64,000 bases of DNA, taken from the NCBI GenBank assembly GCA_039182735.1, contig JBCDCB010000004.1, positions 42,636 to 106,635 on the forward strand. Reading direction: 5' to 3'. This document shows, piece after piece, positions 23,816 to 34,600 of the stretch; within the stretch, counting starts at the first letter, position 1; each line of letters opens with the position of its first letter. This stretch comes from JBCDCB01 sp039182735. GTDB lineage: Bacteria; Planctomycetota; Phycisphaerae; Phycisphaerales; UBA1924. The notes below the pieces were generated by a model. That model made no database searches. It saw only the letters and a program-made list of their open reading frames with translations, and was not told the origin of the DNA. A program made the position numbers and the translations under genes.

Positions 23816-25591
23816 GTGGCACGCACCCAACGCAGAACGGTCGCGTTTTTCAACGGCCTCGGGCTGGGGCTGGCGCACGCGCTGCTCTTCGGCGTCGGGT
23901 TCCCGCCCGCGGGGCTGATCCTCGCATCGATGCTGAGTGTGGTGCCGCTGATCGTGGCGGGCGTGACGACGCGCCGCCCCGTGCGCACGGCGCTGGGCGT
24001 GTGGCTCGGAGCGATGCCGGCGTGGCTCTTTTACCAGTGGTGGATGCGCGATGTGACGGCGGCGGGCATGCCGGTGCTCGTCGTACACCTGTCGATGTAC
24101 CCGGCGCTCTTCGTGCTGCTCGTGGCGTGGCTTGAAGGTGCGACGAAGCGCGTGCCCATCTGGATCGGCGCGGGCGTCTGCTGGGCGGGGCTCGAGTTCC
24201 TGCGCGGGCACATCTTGTGGACGGGGTACCCGTGGTATCTGATTGCGCAGCCCTCGATCGCGTGGCCGTCGGGCCGACTCGGCGGATCGCTCATCGGGAT
24301 GTTCGGCATGGGGCTCGTCTTCGCGCTGCTGGCGGGCGCGGTCGCGCGTGTGATCCTGCTCGAACGCCGGCGGCGCAACCCGAGCCTGCTGCGCCGTCTC
24401 GCCCCACTGCTCGCGATGAGTCTGCTGCTTGGCGTGCTGTCGCTGCCGTGGCGCGCGTGGCTGGAGCCGATGGGCCTGCCCGCGCGCGCATCCGAACGGT
24501 CGGTGCGTGTCGCGCTGATCCAGACCAACGTGCCGCAGAGCAATCGCGAGGCGTGGACGGGCGACCAGCGTGTGCGCGCGCTGGACGAGTTCGCGACGCT
24601 CACGGCGCAGGCCGCGGCGATGGATCCGAAGCCCGACCTGATCGTGTGGCCCGAGACCATGTTCCCCGGGCCGCTGGGGCTGCCGGCATCGGTGCGCGAG
24701 GATCAACCGGATCCGAGCGAGCTCTCGCGCTCGGCGGACTGGCGCGCGCAGGTGATGCTGCTGAACCGGTTCGCGATCGATCGCGTGGTCGCGATGCAGC
24801 GCGAGGCGGGCGTGCCGCTGATGGTCGGGTCGAGCGCGTTGCCGGGATTCACGTGGACCTGGAACACGGACCGCAGCGCGATCGAGTATGAGACGGGCGA
24901 GCGGTTCAACAGCGTGTTTTTAATCGACGGAGGCGTCGTGCGCGACGAGCGCTACGACAAGCAGCATCTCGCGCCTTTCGGCGAGGTGATGCCGTACATC
25001 TCCGCATGGCCGTGGCTCGAGCGTCAGCTCCTGGCGTTCGGCGCGCAGGGGATGACGTTCGACCTGAGCGCGGGCGGCGCCCCGACGGTGCTCGAAGCGG
25101 GCGGCGTGCGGATGGCGACGCCGATCTGCTTTGAGGCGGTGATTCCGAGGGTCTGCCGGGGGCTCGTGTGGAACGCGGATGGGCGTCGCGCGGACGTGCT
25201 GATCAACATGACCAACGACGGATGGTTCGGGGAGAGCTGGGGCGGGCGGTGGGCGCACGCGATGTGCGCGCGCTGGCGCGCGGTGGAACTCGGCGTGCCG
25301 GTGCTGCGCGCGGCGAACACGGGCATCTCCGGCGGGTTCGACGGGTTCGGGCGAACGCTCGTGACCGGGCCCGATGATGCGGGGCCTATCGATTCGACGA
25401 ACGTTGCAGGCGTGGTCGTCGTAGACGTGGCGCTGATCGAAGACGGCGCATTCGGGCGACCGCTGGCGGCGCGCCTGGGCGAGGGCCCGGGTTGGCTGGC
25501 GTTCGGGGGAACGCTGGTTCTGGCGTTGATCGGGCTGCGCCGTCGATCGAAGGAACAGCGAGGCGTGCACGAGCTGCACCCCGCGCTCTGA
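23816..25591 (+). CDS. lnt: Apolipoprotein N-acyltransferase
   Basis: 591 residues. Adds the third acyl chain to lipoproteins in the inner membrane. N-terminal 210 residues hold about six membrane segments; the C-terminal nitrilase-type domain carries the triad Glu (VWPETMFP, near 280), Lys (YDKQHLAPFGE, near 381) and Cys (TPICFEAV, near 437) and the NMTNDGWFG motif. A last hydrophobic helix follows near residue 560. GTG start at 23816; TATCCT lies 9 bases upstream and no Shine-Dalgarno is seen. Its presence implies triacylated lipoproteins and an outer membrane; two lipoproteins are encoded in this window. Confidence 0.93.
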   Translation: MARTQRRTVAFFNGLGLGLAHALLFGVGFPPAGLILASMLSVVPLIVAGVTTRRPVRTALGVWLGAMPAWLFYQWWMRDVTAAGMPVLVVHLSMYPALFVLLVAWLEGATKRVPIWIGAGVCWAGLEFLRGHILWTGYPWYLIAQPSIAWPSGRLGGSLIGMFGMGLVFALLAGAVARVILLERRRRNPSLLRRLAPLLAMSLLLGVLSLPWRAWLEPMGLPARASERSVRVALIQTNVPQSNREAWTGDQRVRALDEFATLTAQAAAMDPKPDLIVWPETMFPGPLGLPASVREDQPDPSELSRSADWRAQVMLLNRFAIDRVVAMQREAGVPLMVGSSALPGFTWTWNTDRSAIEYETGERFNSVFLIDGGVVRDERYDKQHLAPFGEVMPYISAWPWLERQLLAFGAQGMTFDLSAGGAPTVLEAGGVRMATPICFEAVIPRVCRGLVWNADGRRADVLINMTNDGWFGESWGGRWAHAMCARWRAVELGVPVLRAANTGISGGFDGFGRTLVTGPDDAGPIDSTNVAGVVVVDVALIEDGAFGRPLAARLGEGPGWLAFGGTLVLALIGLRRRSKEQRGVHELHPAL

Positions 25592-25614
25592 GCAGACAGG
25601 ACCGGGAGACCGCG

Positions 25615-26730
25615 ATGCGAACCGATGCTTCATCCACCACGACCGCTTGGCTGATCGGCGCGATCCTCGCGCTGGCGGGGACCCCGATCGCGTCGAACAC
25701 GCTGGCCCAGCCGACCGAGCAGACCGCGGACGTCGCGCGGTTCGCCGACGCGGTGGCGCGCTCGCAGCTGCGGGAGCGGGCGCTCGACGTCTTGTCGCAG
25801 GCGGCGTTCGACCCGAACCCGGGCATCCGCGCCAATGCGCTCGAGGGGCTCGAGTCCACGCCCTCGCGGCTGGAACCGATCGCGCGGGCGGCGCTCAGCG
25901 ATCAGAACCTCGGCGTGCGGTTCGCCGCGGCGATGATGGTCGGGCGCGCACCGCTCCCGAAGTCGGCGCCCTTCGCCAAGCCGCTGCTCAACGATCAGGA
26001 CGAACGGGTGCGCCTCGCGGCGATCTTCGCGCTCGCGGCGAACGGGCAGCCCATCGATCAGAACCCGCTGGCCCGGGCGCTGCGCCACCACGATCCGCGT
26101 GTGCGTTCGCAGGCGGCATTCATTCTGGGTGAACTCGGGAACGAGTCCGCGGCGCCCATGCTGCGCGAGGCGGCCAAGTCGCGCGAGTCCGGCTCGCCCA
26201 GCCTGGAGCGCCTCTTCCGCCTCCAACTGGCCGAGGCGCTCGTGAAGCTCGGGGATCATCAGGCGATCGACTCGCTGCGGGCCGCGCTGTACCCGAGCAC
26301 GCGTGAGGAGTTCGAGGCCGCCGTCCTCGCGGCACAGGCGATCGGGGAGCTCCGGGACGAGGGGTCGGCGGCGCAGCTGGTGAACCTCGTCGAGCAGCTT
26401 GCCCCCGGCGCGGAGCAGGACGCGACCCGCGACCCGGCTCAGCGCCGGTACCTGCAGCCCAAGGAACTGCGACTGGCGGCGACGATCGCGCTGGCCAAGA
26501 TGGGCTACGCCGACGGGGCGTACGTGGCGGACATGTACGCGGGGGATCCGGTCCCGGCGGTGCGGGCGCAGACGACGTTCCTGTACGCCGAGATCGCGAC
26601 GCTGGAGAGCCTGGCGAAGCTGGAAGCGATGCTGGACGACGATTCCCCGCTGGTGCGGGTGTCGGCGTCGGCGTCGGCGGTCCGCCTGGTGGACGCGATC
26701 GGGGCCCGATTGACCCGCGCCGGGCGATAG
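25615..26730 (+). CDS. Exported HEAT-repeat protein
   Basis: 371 residues. N-terminal signal peptide (hydrophobic core residues 12-25, cleavage likely after ALA-Q near residue 32). The rest is alpha-helical with HEAT-like repeats such as NPGIRANALEGLES, NLGVRFAAAMMVG, DERVRLAAIFALA and DPRVRSQAAFILGELG. HEAT solenoids bind proteins; no enzymatic motif is seen. ATG at 25615 with GGGAG 5-6 bases upstream, 23 bases after lnt, so likely one transcript through mreD. Confidence 0.8.
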   Translation: MRTDASSTTTAWLIGAILALAGTPIASNTLAQPTEQTADVARFADAVARSQLRERALDVLSQAAFDPNPGIRANALEGLESTPSRLEPIARAALSDQNLGVRFAAAMMVGRAPLPKSAPFAKPLLNDQDERVRLAAIFALAANGQPIDQNPLARALRHHDPRVRSQAAFILGELGNESAAPMLREAAKSRESGSPSLERLFRLQLAEALVKLGDHQAIDSLRAALYPSTREEFEAAVLAAQAIGELRDEGSAAQLVNLVEQLAPGAEQDATRDPAQRRYLQPKELRLAATIALAKMGYADGAYVADMYAGDPVPAVRAQTTFLYAEIATLESLAKLEAMLDDDSPLVRVSASASAVRLVDAIGARLTRAGR

Positions 26731-26840
26731 GGTCGAACCCTCCCCGCAACCGTGCGAATGACGCTATGCTGCTCGGCCCTCGGGTTTGGGCCCGTGTCGG
26801 TGCGTGGATGGGTCTGCGCCGAACAAGTCGGAGAACGATT

Positions 26841-27722
26841 GTGCACATCGTCACGAAGTTTCTTGTCGTGCTGGGCGCGGTGCTCAGCATCCTGCTCTCG
26901 GGTCTTGCCGTCGCGTACACGAAGAACGCCGGCGACCTGCGCAACGCCTACGAGGCGGAGCGATCGGCGAAGGACGCGGCGATCGCCGCGAAGCAGCGGT
27001 CCGACACGGAGGCGGCGAGTCTCCGCTCGAGCCAGCAGGCCGAGGTCTCGCGTCTGAACGACGCGCTCTCGGAGAAGACCGACGAGGTCAGCGACCTGCA
27101 GGCGCAGACCGCGGCGTTGCGGGCCTCGCTCAGCGAGCTGCAGCGCAGCACCACGCTGCACAACGCCCAGATCGATCAGTTCAACGCCACCGTGCAGACG
27201 CTCAGCGACGTGAACGCCTCGCAGGCGAACGAGCTCACGACGCTCCGCCAGCGCGAGCTGCAGTCGGCCGAGCGCGAGATCGAGTTCCTCGATCGCATCA
27301 ACGATCTGGAAGGCCAGCTCGAGGTCGTGAGCGAGACCAACCGCGCCCTGCGCGAGCAGGTGACGGAACTGCGTGAGACGCTCGACCTGGCCCAGCGGGG
27401 CTCGGGTGCGGGCGTTTCCGGCAGCGCGATCACGAGCACAACGCCCCGTGTCGGCAGCGCGCCGGCTCGCTTCCGCGGACGCGTTACGTCTGTGCAGACC
27501 GACGTCGCGGGCTCGCAGCTCGCGGAGGTCACCGGGGGGCTGAGCGACGGGCTGGCCGCCGGCATGACGCTGAACATCGTGCGCTTGCCCGACACGTTCG
27601 TGGCGAAGATCGTGCTCGAGCGCGTGGACCAGAACGAATCGGTGGGCCGGATCGACTACCTGGGTCGCGAGGGCGTGACGAGCGTGCAGTCGGGCGACCG
27701 GGTGCTCCCGCCGCTGCGTTGA
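26841..27722 (+). CDS. Membrane-anchored coiled-coil protein
   Basis: 293 residues from GTG 26841, preferred over ATG 26766 because GGAGA lies 6 bases upstream. One transmembrane helix at residues 5-25, then a long coiled coil (about residues 28-190, heptads rich in Leu, Ala, Gln and Glu), a Ser/Gly/Thr linker, and a small C-terminal beta domain (FRGRVTSVQTD, GLAAGMTLNIVR, VDQNESVGRID) resembling the fold at the end of FlgT/CsgG-type envelope proteins. Its place just before mreBCD suggests a role in the cell envelope. No specific name can be given. Confidence 0.75.
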   Translation: MHIVTKFLVVLGAVLSILLSGLAVAYTKNAGDLRNAYEAERSAKDAAIAAKQRSDTEAASLRSSQQAEVSRLNDALSEKTDEVSDLQAQTAALRASLSELQRSTTLHNAQIDQFNATVQTLSDVNASQANELTTLRQRELQSAEREIEFLDRINDLEGQLEVVSETNRALREQVTELRETLDLAQRGSGAGVSGSAITSTTPRVGSAPARFRGRVTSVQTDVAGSQLAEVTGGLSDGLAAGMTLNIVRLPDTFVAKIVLERVDQNESVGRIDYLGREGVTSVQSGDRVLPPLR

Positions 27723-27765
27723 TTGGGCATCCCCTTCGAGAACCGCGAGAGACGGAGCAGGATCG

Positions 27766-27975
27766 ATGGCCGAGATCGGGATGCAGATGCCGGGCGCCCA
27801 GCGCCGGCGCAGCGCGAACCTGAATGTGTACGCGGGCCTGCTGCTCGCGGCGGTGACGTGCCTGGGCGCGGCGGTCGGGGTGGTCTACTGGCAGGGCCAG
27901 AAGATCGGTCCCGAGGGCCCGCTGGGCCCGCTGCAGATGCACGAGAACCCGCAGCGGCTGCAGCTCGCCGAGTGA
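27766..27975 (+). CDS. Small single-pass membrane protein
   Basis: 69 residues. Residues 1-20 are polar and basic (QRRRS), residues 22-44 form one transmembrane helix (YAGLLLAAVTCLGAAVGVVYW), and the short tail is rich in Gly, Pro and Leu. ATG at 27766 with GGAG about 9 bases upstream. Positive charges before the helix suggest the N-terminus is in the cytoplasm. It lies between the coiled-coil gene and mreB, in line with an envelope role. No family recognised. Confidence 0.6.
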   Translation: MAEIGMQMPGAQRRRSANLNVYAGLLLAAVTCLGAAVGVVYWQGQKIGPEGPLGPLQMHENPQRLQLAE

Positions 27976-28143
27976 GCGCGCACGCGGCGCGGGAATCTGG
28001 ATAATCTCGCGGGGATGCTGCCCGCTCGCCGATACCGCGGTTGAAGCCCGGAAATCGGGCATGCGGGCGTGGCCCTGCGCCCCTCGATCACCGGCTCGGT
28101 GCCGGGCGATCTGCTCTGCATTCTTCGCGCGTGGAGACGCGGC

Positions 28144-29193
<1,050 letters not shown>

Positions 29194-29229
29194 CCCGGTC
29201 GCCCGGATCTCCGCACGGACGGGTGGAAC

Positions 29230-30141
29230 ATGGCACGCCCATCCCCCAGCCCGATGACCCTTCTGGCACTCACCGTGTTCGCGCTGGTGGTCTCCTCGCT
29301 CGCGCCGACGCGCTTCACGTCGTGGCTCGACTGGATGCGCGGGCCCGTGATGACCATGGTCGCACCCGTCGCGTGGGCCGGAAGCGGCGCGTCGCTCTGG
29401 CTCCGACCGGGCGACCGCATCGTGCTCGAAGCCGACGGCGTCGAGTTCGACAGCGAGAGCGTCGAGGCGATGCGCCGCGAGCGCGACCTCGCGCGCACGC
29501 TCATCCTGCGCTTGCAGGCCCGAACGGAAGAGCTCGAATCGACCATCAACGCGCTGCAGGGCGGGGTGCCCTTCGGCGGGGCCGTCGCCGTCACCGGGCT
29601 CTACGCGAAACGCGTGGGCGTGAGCCTCGACGCCGGAACGCTGGAAGTGAACCGCGGCTCGCTGCACGGCGTGACGGTGAACACGGCGGCGACTGCGGTG
29701 AACGCGCCGCACCAGCTCGTCGGGCTGGTGAGCGCTGCGCAGCCGCTGGTGTCGAGCGTACACCTGATCACGGACGAGCGGATCGAGCCGGAGTTGATCG
29801 AAGTGGTGATCGTGCCGCCGGAACTGGGCGAGCGTGTCGAGCTGAGCGCGCGCCCTCGCGCACAGCTGCGCCCGTCGGGCGACGGGACGTTCGAGTCCCC
29901 GAGCGTCGGCAGCGCGGCGGCGGAAGCGCTGCGCGTGGGCGACGTCGCGCACCTGAGCGACCCGACGTGGCCGCTCGGCGCGCAGATGCTCGTAGTCGGA
30001 CGCGTCACCGCGATCGAGCCCACCGACGAGCCGCTCTTCAAGCGCGTTGTGGTGCGCCCCGAGCTCGACCTGCAACGGCTGCGCGGCGTGGTGCTGAGGC
30101 TCGAGCAGGAGGACGACCCGGTCGCGGAGGGCACGCCGTGA
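29230..30141 (+). CDS. mreC: Divergent MreC-like protein
   Basis: 303 residues. Membrane helix at residues 10-28, then a coiled coil (about residues 75-105, ARTLILRLQARTEELEST) and a beta-rich periplasmic region (VTGLYAKRVGVSLDAGT, GVTVNTAAT, VGLVSAAQPLVSSVHLITD), the MreC order. Sequence conservation is weak and the call rests largely on layout and on lying directly between mreB and an mreD-like gene. MreC links MreB filaments to periplasmic wall synthases. ATG 29230 with a GGTGG run upstream. Its stop overlaps the next start (GTGA). Confidence 0.78.
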   Translation: MARPSPSPMTLLALTVFALVVSSLAPTRFTSWLDWMRGPVMTMVAPVAWAGSGASLWLRPGDRIVLEADGVEFDSESVEAMRRERDLARTLILRLQARTEELESTINALQGGVPFGGAVAVTGLYAKRVGVSLDAGTLEVNRGSLHGVTVNTAATAVNAPHQLVGLVSAAQPLVSSVHLITDERIEPELIEVVIVPPELGERVELSARPRAQLRPSGDGTFESPSVGSAAAEALRVGDVAHLSDPTWPLGAQMLVVGRVTAIEPTDEPLFKRVVVRPELDLQRLRGVVLRLEQEDDPVAEGTP

Positions 30142-30704
30142 ACTGGGCGCTCTTCACGCTGCTCCTGTGGCTGTCGGTCGGATTCGACGTCGGGTTCCGC
30201 GACGCGCTGCAGCTGGGTCATCTGGCGATCGCGCCGTCCTGCACGTTCGTGCTGCTGACGTACGTGTGCGTGTGGGCGTCGCGCGGTTCGATGATCGTGT
30301 GCGCGGCGATCGCCGGGCTGCTGATCGACCTGACGTCACCGGTCGTGATCAGCGGCGGGCAGACGATCGCGCTGGTCGGGCCCAATGCGCTGGGCTGCAT
30401 GCTCGGGGCGGCTCTGGTGATGAACCTGCGCGCGGTGATGTTCCGCAAGAACGTGCTCACGCTGGGCGTGCTGGCGATGCTGCTCTCGCTCGTGACGAGC
30501 GTGGTCGTCGTCGCGCTGCTCACGGTGCGCGCGCGGTATGACACCGTGGTCTTCGTCAGCCCTTCGGGCGAACTGGGCGAGCGTGCACTCAGCGCCGTGC
30601 TGACGGGCGTGCTGGGCGTGGTGCTGGCGATCCCGCTCGCGTGGCTGCGTCCGGCCTTCGGGTTCCGCAAGATCGCCGCGGCGTACCCGCGGATGCGTCA
30701 CTGA
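30138..30704 (+). CDS. mreD: MreD-like membrane protein
   Basis: 188 residues, five or so transmembrane helices (residues 3-20, 30-48, 55-75, 82-125 and 150-172), the MreD topology. GTG start overlapping the mreC stop by 4 bases. Glycine-rich GLLIDLTSPVVI segment in the middle recalls the conserved G-x-x-x-D of MreD. Weak conservation, so context carries much of the call. The penicillin-binding protein 2 and RodA genes that often follow are not here; phenylalanine hydroxylase comes next. Confidence 0.72.
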   Translation: MNWALFTLLLWLSVGFDVGFRDALQLGHLAIAPSCTFVLLTYVCVWASRGSMIVCAAIAGLLIDLTSPVVISGGQTIALVGPNALGCMLGAALVMNLRAVMFRKNVLTLGVLAMLLSLVTSVVVVALLTVRARYDTVVFVSPSGELGERALSAVLTGVLGVVLAIPLAWLRPAFGFRKIAAAYPRMRH

Positions 30705-30785
30705 CGTCGAACAGGCATCGCGCGAGCCCGATGCGTACAGTGTCAACGCGTCGGCACCAGCCATCGCCAGAACACGGAGGCACGC

Positions 30786-31676
30786 ATGACCAACGTCGGC
30801 AAAGCTGCGATCGAGTCACCCGTGATCGACAACGAAGAGGCGAAGCGGGCCCAGGCGGCCGCCGACGCCTCCGAGGGGCTCCCGCCCGATCAGATCGATA
30901 TCGAATCGATGAAGGTCGAGCAGCAGCACGGGCTCTACACCGACGAGAACCACGAGGTCTGGGGCGTTCTCTTCAAGAAGCGCATGGAGCACCTGAACGA
31001 GGTCGGCTCCAACGTCTTTCTCGGCGGCGCGAAGATCATCAACCTCAGCGACGCCGGCGTGCCCGATCTGCGCGAAGTGAACAAGCGACTCAACGAATAC
31101 ACCGGTTGGTCGTCGCACGGCGTGCCCGGGTATCTGCCCGCCAAGGCTTTTTTTGCCTTCCTCGCGCAGCGCCAGTTCCCCACGACGATCACGGTGCGCC
31201 CGAAGACGTCGATGGACTACCTGCCCGAACCCGACATCATCCACGACGTGTTCGGGCACGTGCCGCTGCACGCCGACCCGGTTTTCGCGGACTTCCTGCA
31301 GACCTACGGCAAGGCGGCGCTGTACACCAACAACGCCGAGCACACCAAGCGCCTCGCGAGGCTCTTCTGGTTCACCGTCGAGTTCGGGCTGATCCACGAG
31401 GACAACAAGCTCAAGCTCTACGGCTCCGGGCTGATCTCCAGCGAGGGCGAGGGGCATCACTCGCTCGAATCGCCCGACGTTGATCGCCGCACGTTCGAGC
31501 TCGATCGTGTGTGCGAAACCGACTTTGAAATCGATCACTACCAGCCGATCCTGTACGTGCTCGATTCGTTCGAGCAGCTGCGCGACGCGATGGTGTCGTA
31601 CGCCGAGCGCGTGCTCGATGAAGCGGGCAAACTGGATGAGCTCGAATCGATCGCGAGCGCCTCGCGCGGCGGGTGA
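30786..31676 (+). CDS. phhA: Phenylalanine 4-monooxygenase
   Basis: 296 residues. Iron- and pterin-dependent conversion of phenylalanine to tyrosine. Iron ligands are the two His of HDVFGHVPL (near residue 155) and a Glu further on in the FWFTVEFGLI region (near residue 200), matching the bacterial single-domain enzymes without the regulatory domain. About 40 polar residues precede the catalytic domain. ATG 30786 with GGAGG 6 bases upstream. No pterin carbinolamine dehydratase gene is adjacent. Confidence 0.93.
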   Translation: MTNVGKAAIESPVIDNEEAKRAQAAADASEGLPPDQIDIESMKVEQQHGLYTDENHEVWGVLFKKRMEHLNEVGSNVFLGGAKIINLSDAGVPDLREVNKRLNEYTGWSSHGVPGYLPAKAFFAFLAQRQFPTTITVRPKTSMDYLPEPDIIHDVFGHVPLHADPVFADFLQTYGKAALYTNNAEHTKRLARLFWFTVEFGLIHEDNKLKLYGSGLISSEGEGHHSLESPDVDRRTFELDRVCETDFEIDHYQPILYVLDSFEQLRDAMVSYAERVLDEAGKLDELESIASASRGG

Positions 31677-34600
31677 TCAGTCGGGCAGCAAAGCGCACAA
31701 GCCCTTGCAATAGTCGCTGTCGGGCTTGGCGGGGAACGCGCCCGTCAGCATGCCGGCGACGGCCTTATTGATGCTCGCGCGCACCTTGTCGAGCCGAACG
31801 TCACGCAGCGCGATCGCTCCGCGTTCGCCAGTGCTCAGGACGCGGTACTCGGCGTGACCATCCGGAGGTTCGTCGAAGCCGAAGAGGTCCATCAGCGCGA
31901 GCGTGTAGATGCCCATCTGCAGGTCGTCGGGCTTCGGTTCGAGCAGCTTGTTGCTGGCCCGACCGGTCTTGTAATCCACGATGCGGAAGGCACCGCTCGC
32001 GAGGCGATCGATGCGGTCGATCTTCGCGACGAGCCTGTGCGCGGTGCCGTCGGCGTCGGTGTATGGGATGTCGCGCGACTGCTCGACCTCGATGATCTGA
32101 TCGCCGTCGTCCACGAAGCCTTCGAAGGCGGTGCGCAGTCGCTCGCGAGACTCGGCGCGGAGCGCTCCATCGACGGGCTGATCGAAGGGTGTGGCGCGTT
32201 GCAGCGCCGTGTCGCCGGAGTCGAGCAGATCATCGAGCGTTGGGCGCGGCGTGCCCTCGGCCTCGGCGTCGAGCCAGCGCTTGGTGAAGGCTTCGAGCGC
32301 ATCGTGCACAACGCTGCCGGAGGCGAGCTGCGCGGTCTTGGCCTCGTCGAGGCGGAGCACGTGCTTGACGTAGAAGCACCGAGGGCAGGCGTTGTAGTCC
32401 ATGAGACGAGAGTACGAGAGGTGCAGCGGCGCGCGCATCGGCGATGTCACCGCGGGGGCCGCGCCGGCGGCGATCGACTCGATGAGCGAGCGCGCGCGCT
32501 GCGCGTCACCCTCGTCGATGCCCGGCGCATCGAGCAGCGACGGATCGGCTTTCGCGAGCGCGCGCAGCACGCGCGCGCTCGAGCGCAGACGGGATTCGAT
32601 CGTGTCCAGTTCGCCCGTGCCGCGGGCGGCGTCGTGCAGGACCGAGAGCGCACGCTCGCGCTGGCGTCGGGACTCACGGCTCAACGCGGCGCGCACGCTG
32701 TCGGTGCCCGCGTGCCACGCCTCGGGGTCGTGCTCCGGCCGCGGCGCGAGCAAGTCAGACTCCAGCAACGCGGAGACATCGCCCTCTTCGAGCCCGATCG
32801 CATCGGCGGCGTCCTGCAATTCCTGCGTGAAGTCGAGCGACTTGCCGCGGCTCTTCTTGTGCTTGGCCAGCAGCACCAGGCGACGTTCGGCGCGCGTGCA
32901 CGCGACGTAGAACAGGCGGCGCTGCTCGTTCTCGTGCGCCTGCTCGATCCGCCCGCTGAACTCGGTCGGGATGCGCACGCCCGCTTCGTCGTTGCGTGTC
33001 TGAAGCGGGAAGCCGCGGTAGCGCACGTTGGCGAGGAAGACCGTGTCGAACTCGAGCCCCTTGGACGAGTGCGCGGTGATCACGCTCACCGCGTCGGGGC
33101 GGTCCTCGGCTTCTGCGTCCGCGTCGAGGCGTTCGTCCCCCGGCGCGTCGAATGTCTCCTGCTGCTTCGGATCGAGGTCTCGGTAGTGCGCGAGGAAGTC
33201 GGGCAAGCGCCCAGGCACCGGCAGGAAGCGTTGACGCGTGCGCGCGAACGCGACCACCGCGATCAGATCGCGCACGCGGCGCGCCCGTGCGCGCCCGTCG
33301 AGCGGCTCGGTGTGCGCAGGATCGAGCTCGCGCACGATCTGTTCGATCACGAGGTCCGCCGGCTCCGCGAGCGTCCATTCCAGCAGCTTCTTCCGAAGCG
33401 CGGCGAAGCGCTGCACGCGCTCGTCGCTCGGGTGTTCCCGCTCGACCCAACGCGCGAGCTCCGGCGTGGAACCGTCCGCCTTGCGTGCGGTTCGGTGCGC
33501 GCGCGCGATGGCCTGCACCTCATCCGGCGGCATGCCGATCGGCGGACGCACGAGCAGACGCTGCGTAAACGCGTCGGCGGCGCCGGGATCGGCGAGCACC
33601 GCGCACCACGCGAGCACGTCCTGCACACCGGCGTCGCTCGCGGGTGTGCGCTGCTCGCGCCGGTCCACCGGGATGCCATGCGTGCGGAGTTCGTCGGCGA
33701 TGAGGTCGCACTGCGGGTTGGTAGACGTGATGACGGCGAAGTCGCGCCACGCGCGATCGCTCGCGGCTCTGTCTTGCAGGACCAGCGCGGCGATGGCGGG
33801 CGCGTGGTCGGTCTTCCAGTCGCCGGTGATGCGCAGCTCGACGCCGGCGCCGGTGTCTTTCAACGGGTCACGATCGGGGTCGGGCTCGGCGCGTTTGTCG
33901 GGACTGAAGCGATCGCCGGCGGGCTCGATGATCGTGTTGGCGGCGCGCACGATCGCGGGCGCGCTGCGGTGGTTGATCGTGAGCTCGACGAGCTCGTGCG
34001 ACGACCAGAACTCGCGGAAAGTCGCGAACGCGCGCGGGTCGGATCCGCGGAAGGCGTAGATCGCCTGGTCATCGTCGCCGACGACGCACAGGTCGGGGTT
34101 TGATGCCGGCGGTGCAAGCTCGCGGAGCAGCGCGATCTGTGCGCCGTTGACATCCTGGTATTCGTCCACGATGACGTGGCGGAGTTCCGTGCGCACGACT
34201 TCGGCGATCGATACGTGCGCGCGGAGGAGGCGGATCGGGAGCGTGATGAAGTCGTCGAAGGTGACCCAGCCGCGCTCGGCGCACGCGCGATCGAAGGCGC
34301 GGTAGACGTGCGCCATGCGCTCGAACTCCGTGGCGTCGGCACGTTCGATGGGGGCGTCATCACCGGTGCTTGACTCGGCGGTCTCGCGCCACGCGCGCGC
34401 GAAGTCGATGGCCTCTTCTGGGAACCGCGCGCTTTCTTTGCAGCGATCGATGAACGACGCTGCGCGGTCGGCGAGTCGGTCGATGCCGTTGCGGTGGGCG
34501 CTGGCGAAGCGTTCGCTTCGCAGGATGAGCTCGCGAAGGAGGCGGGTGCGTTGCGCCGAGTCGATGAGGACGAGCTCGCTGGGGAGGCCGAGGATGTCGC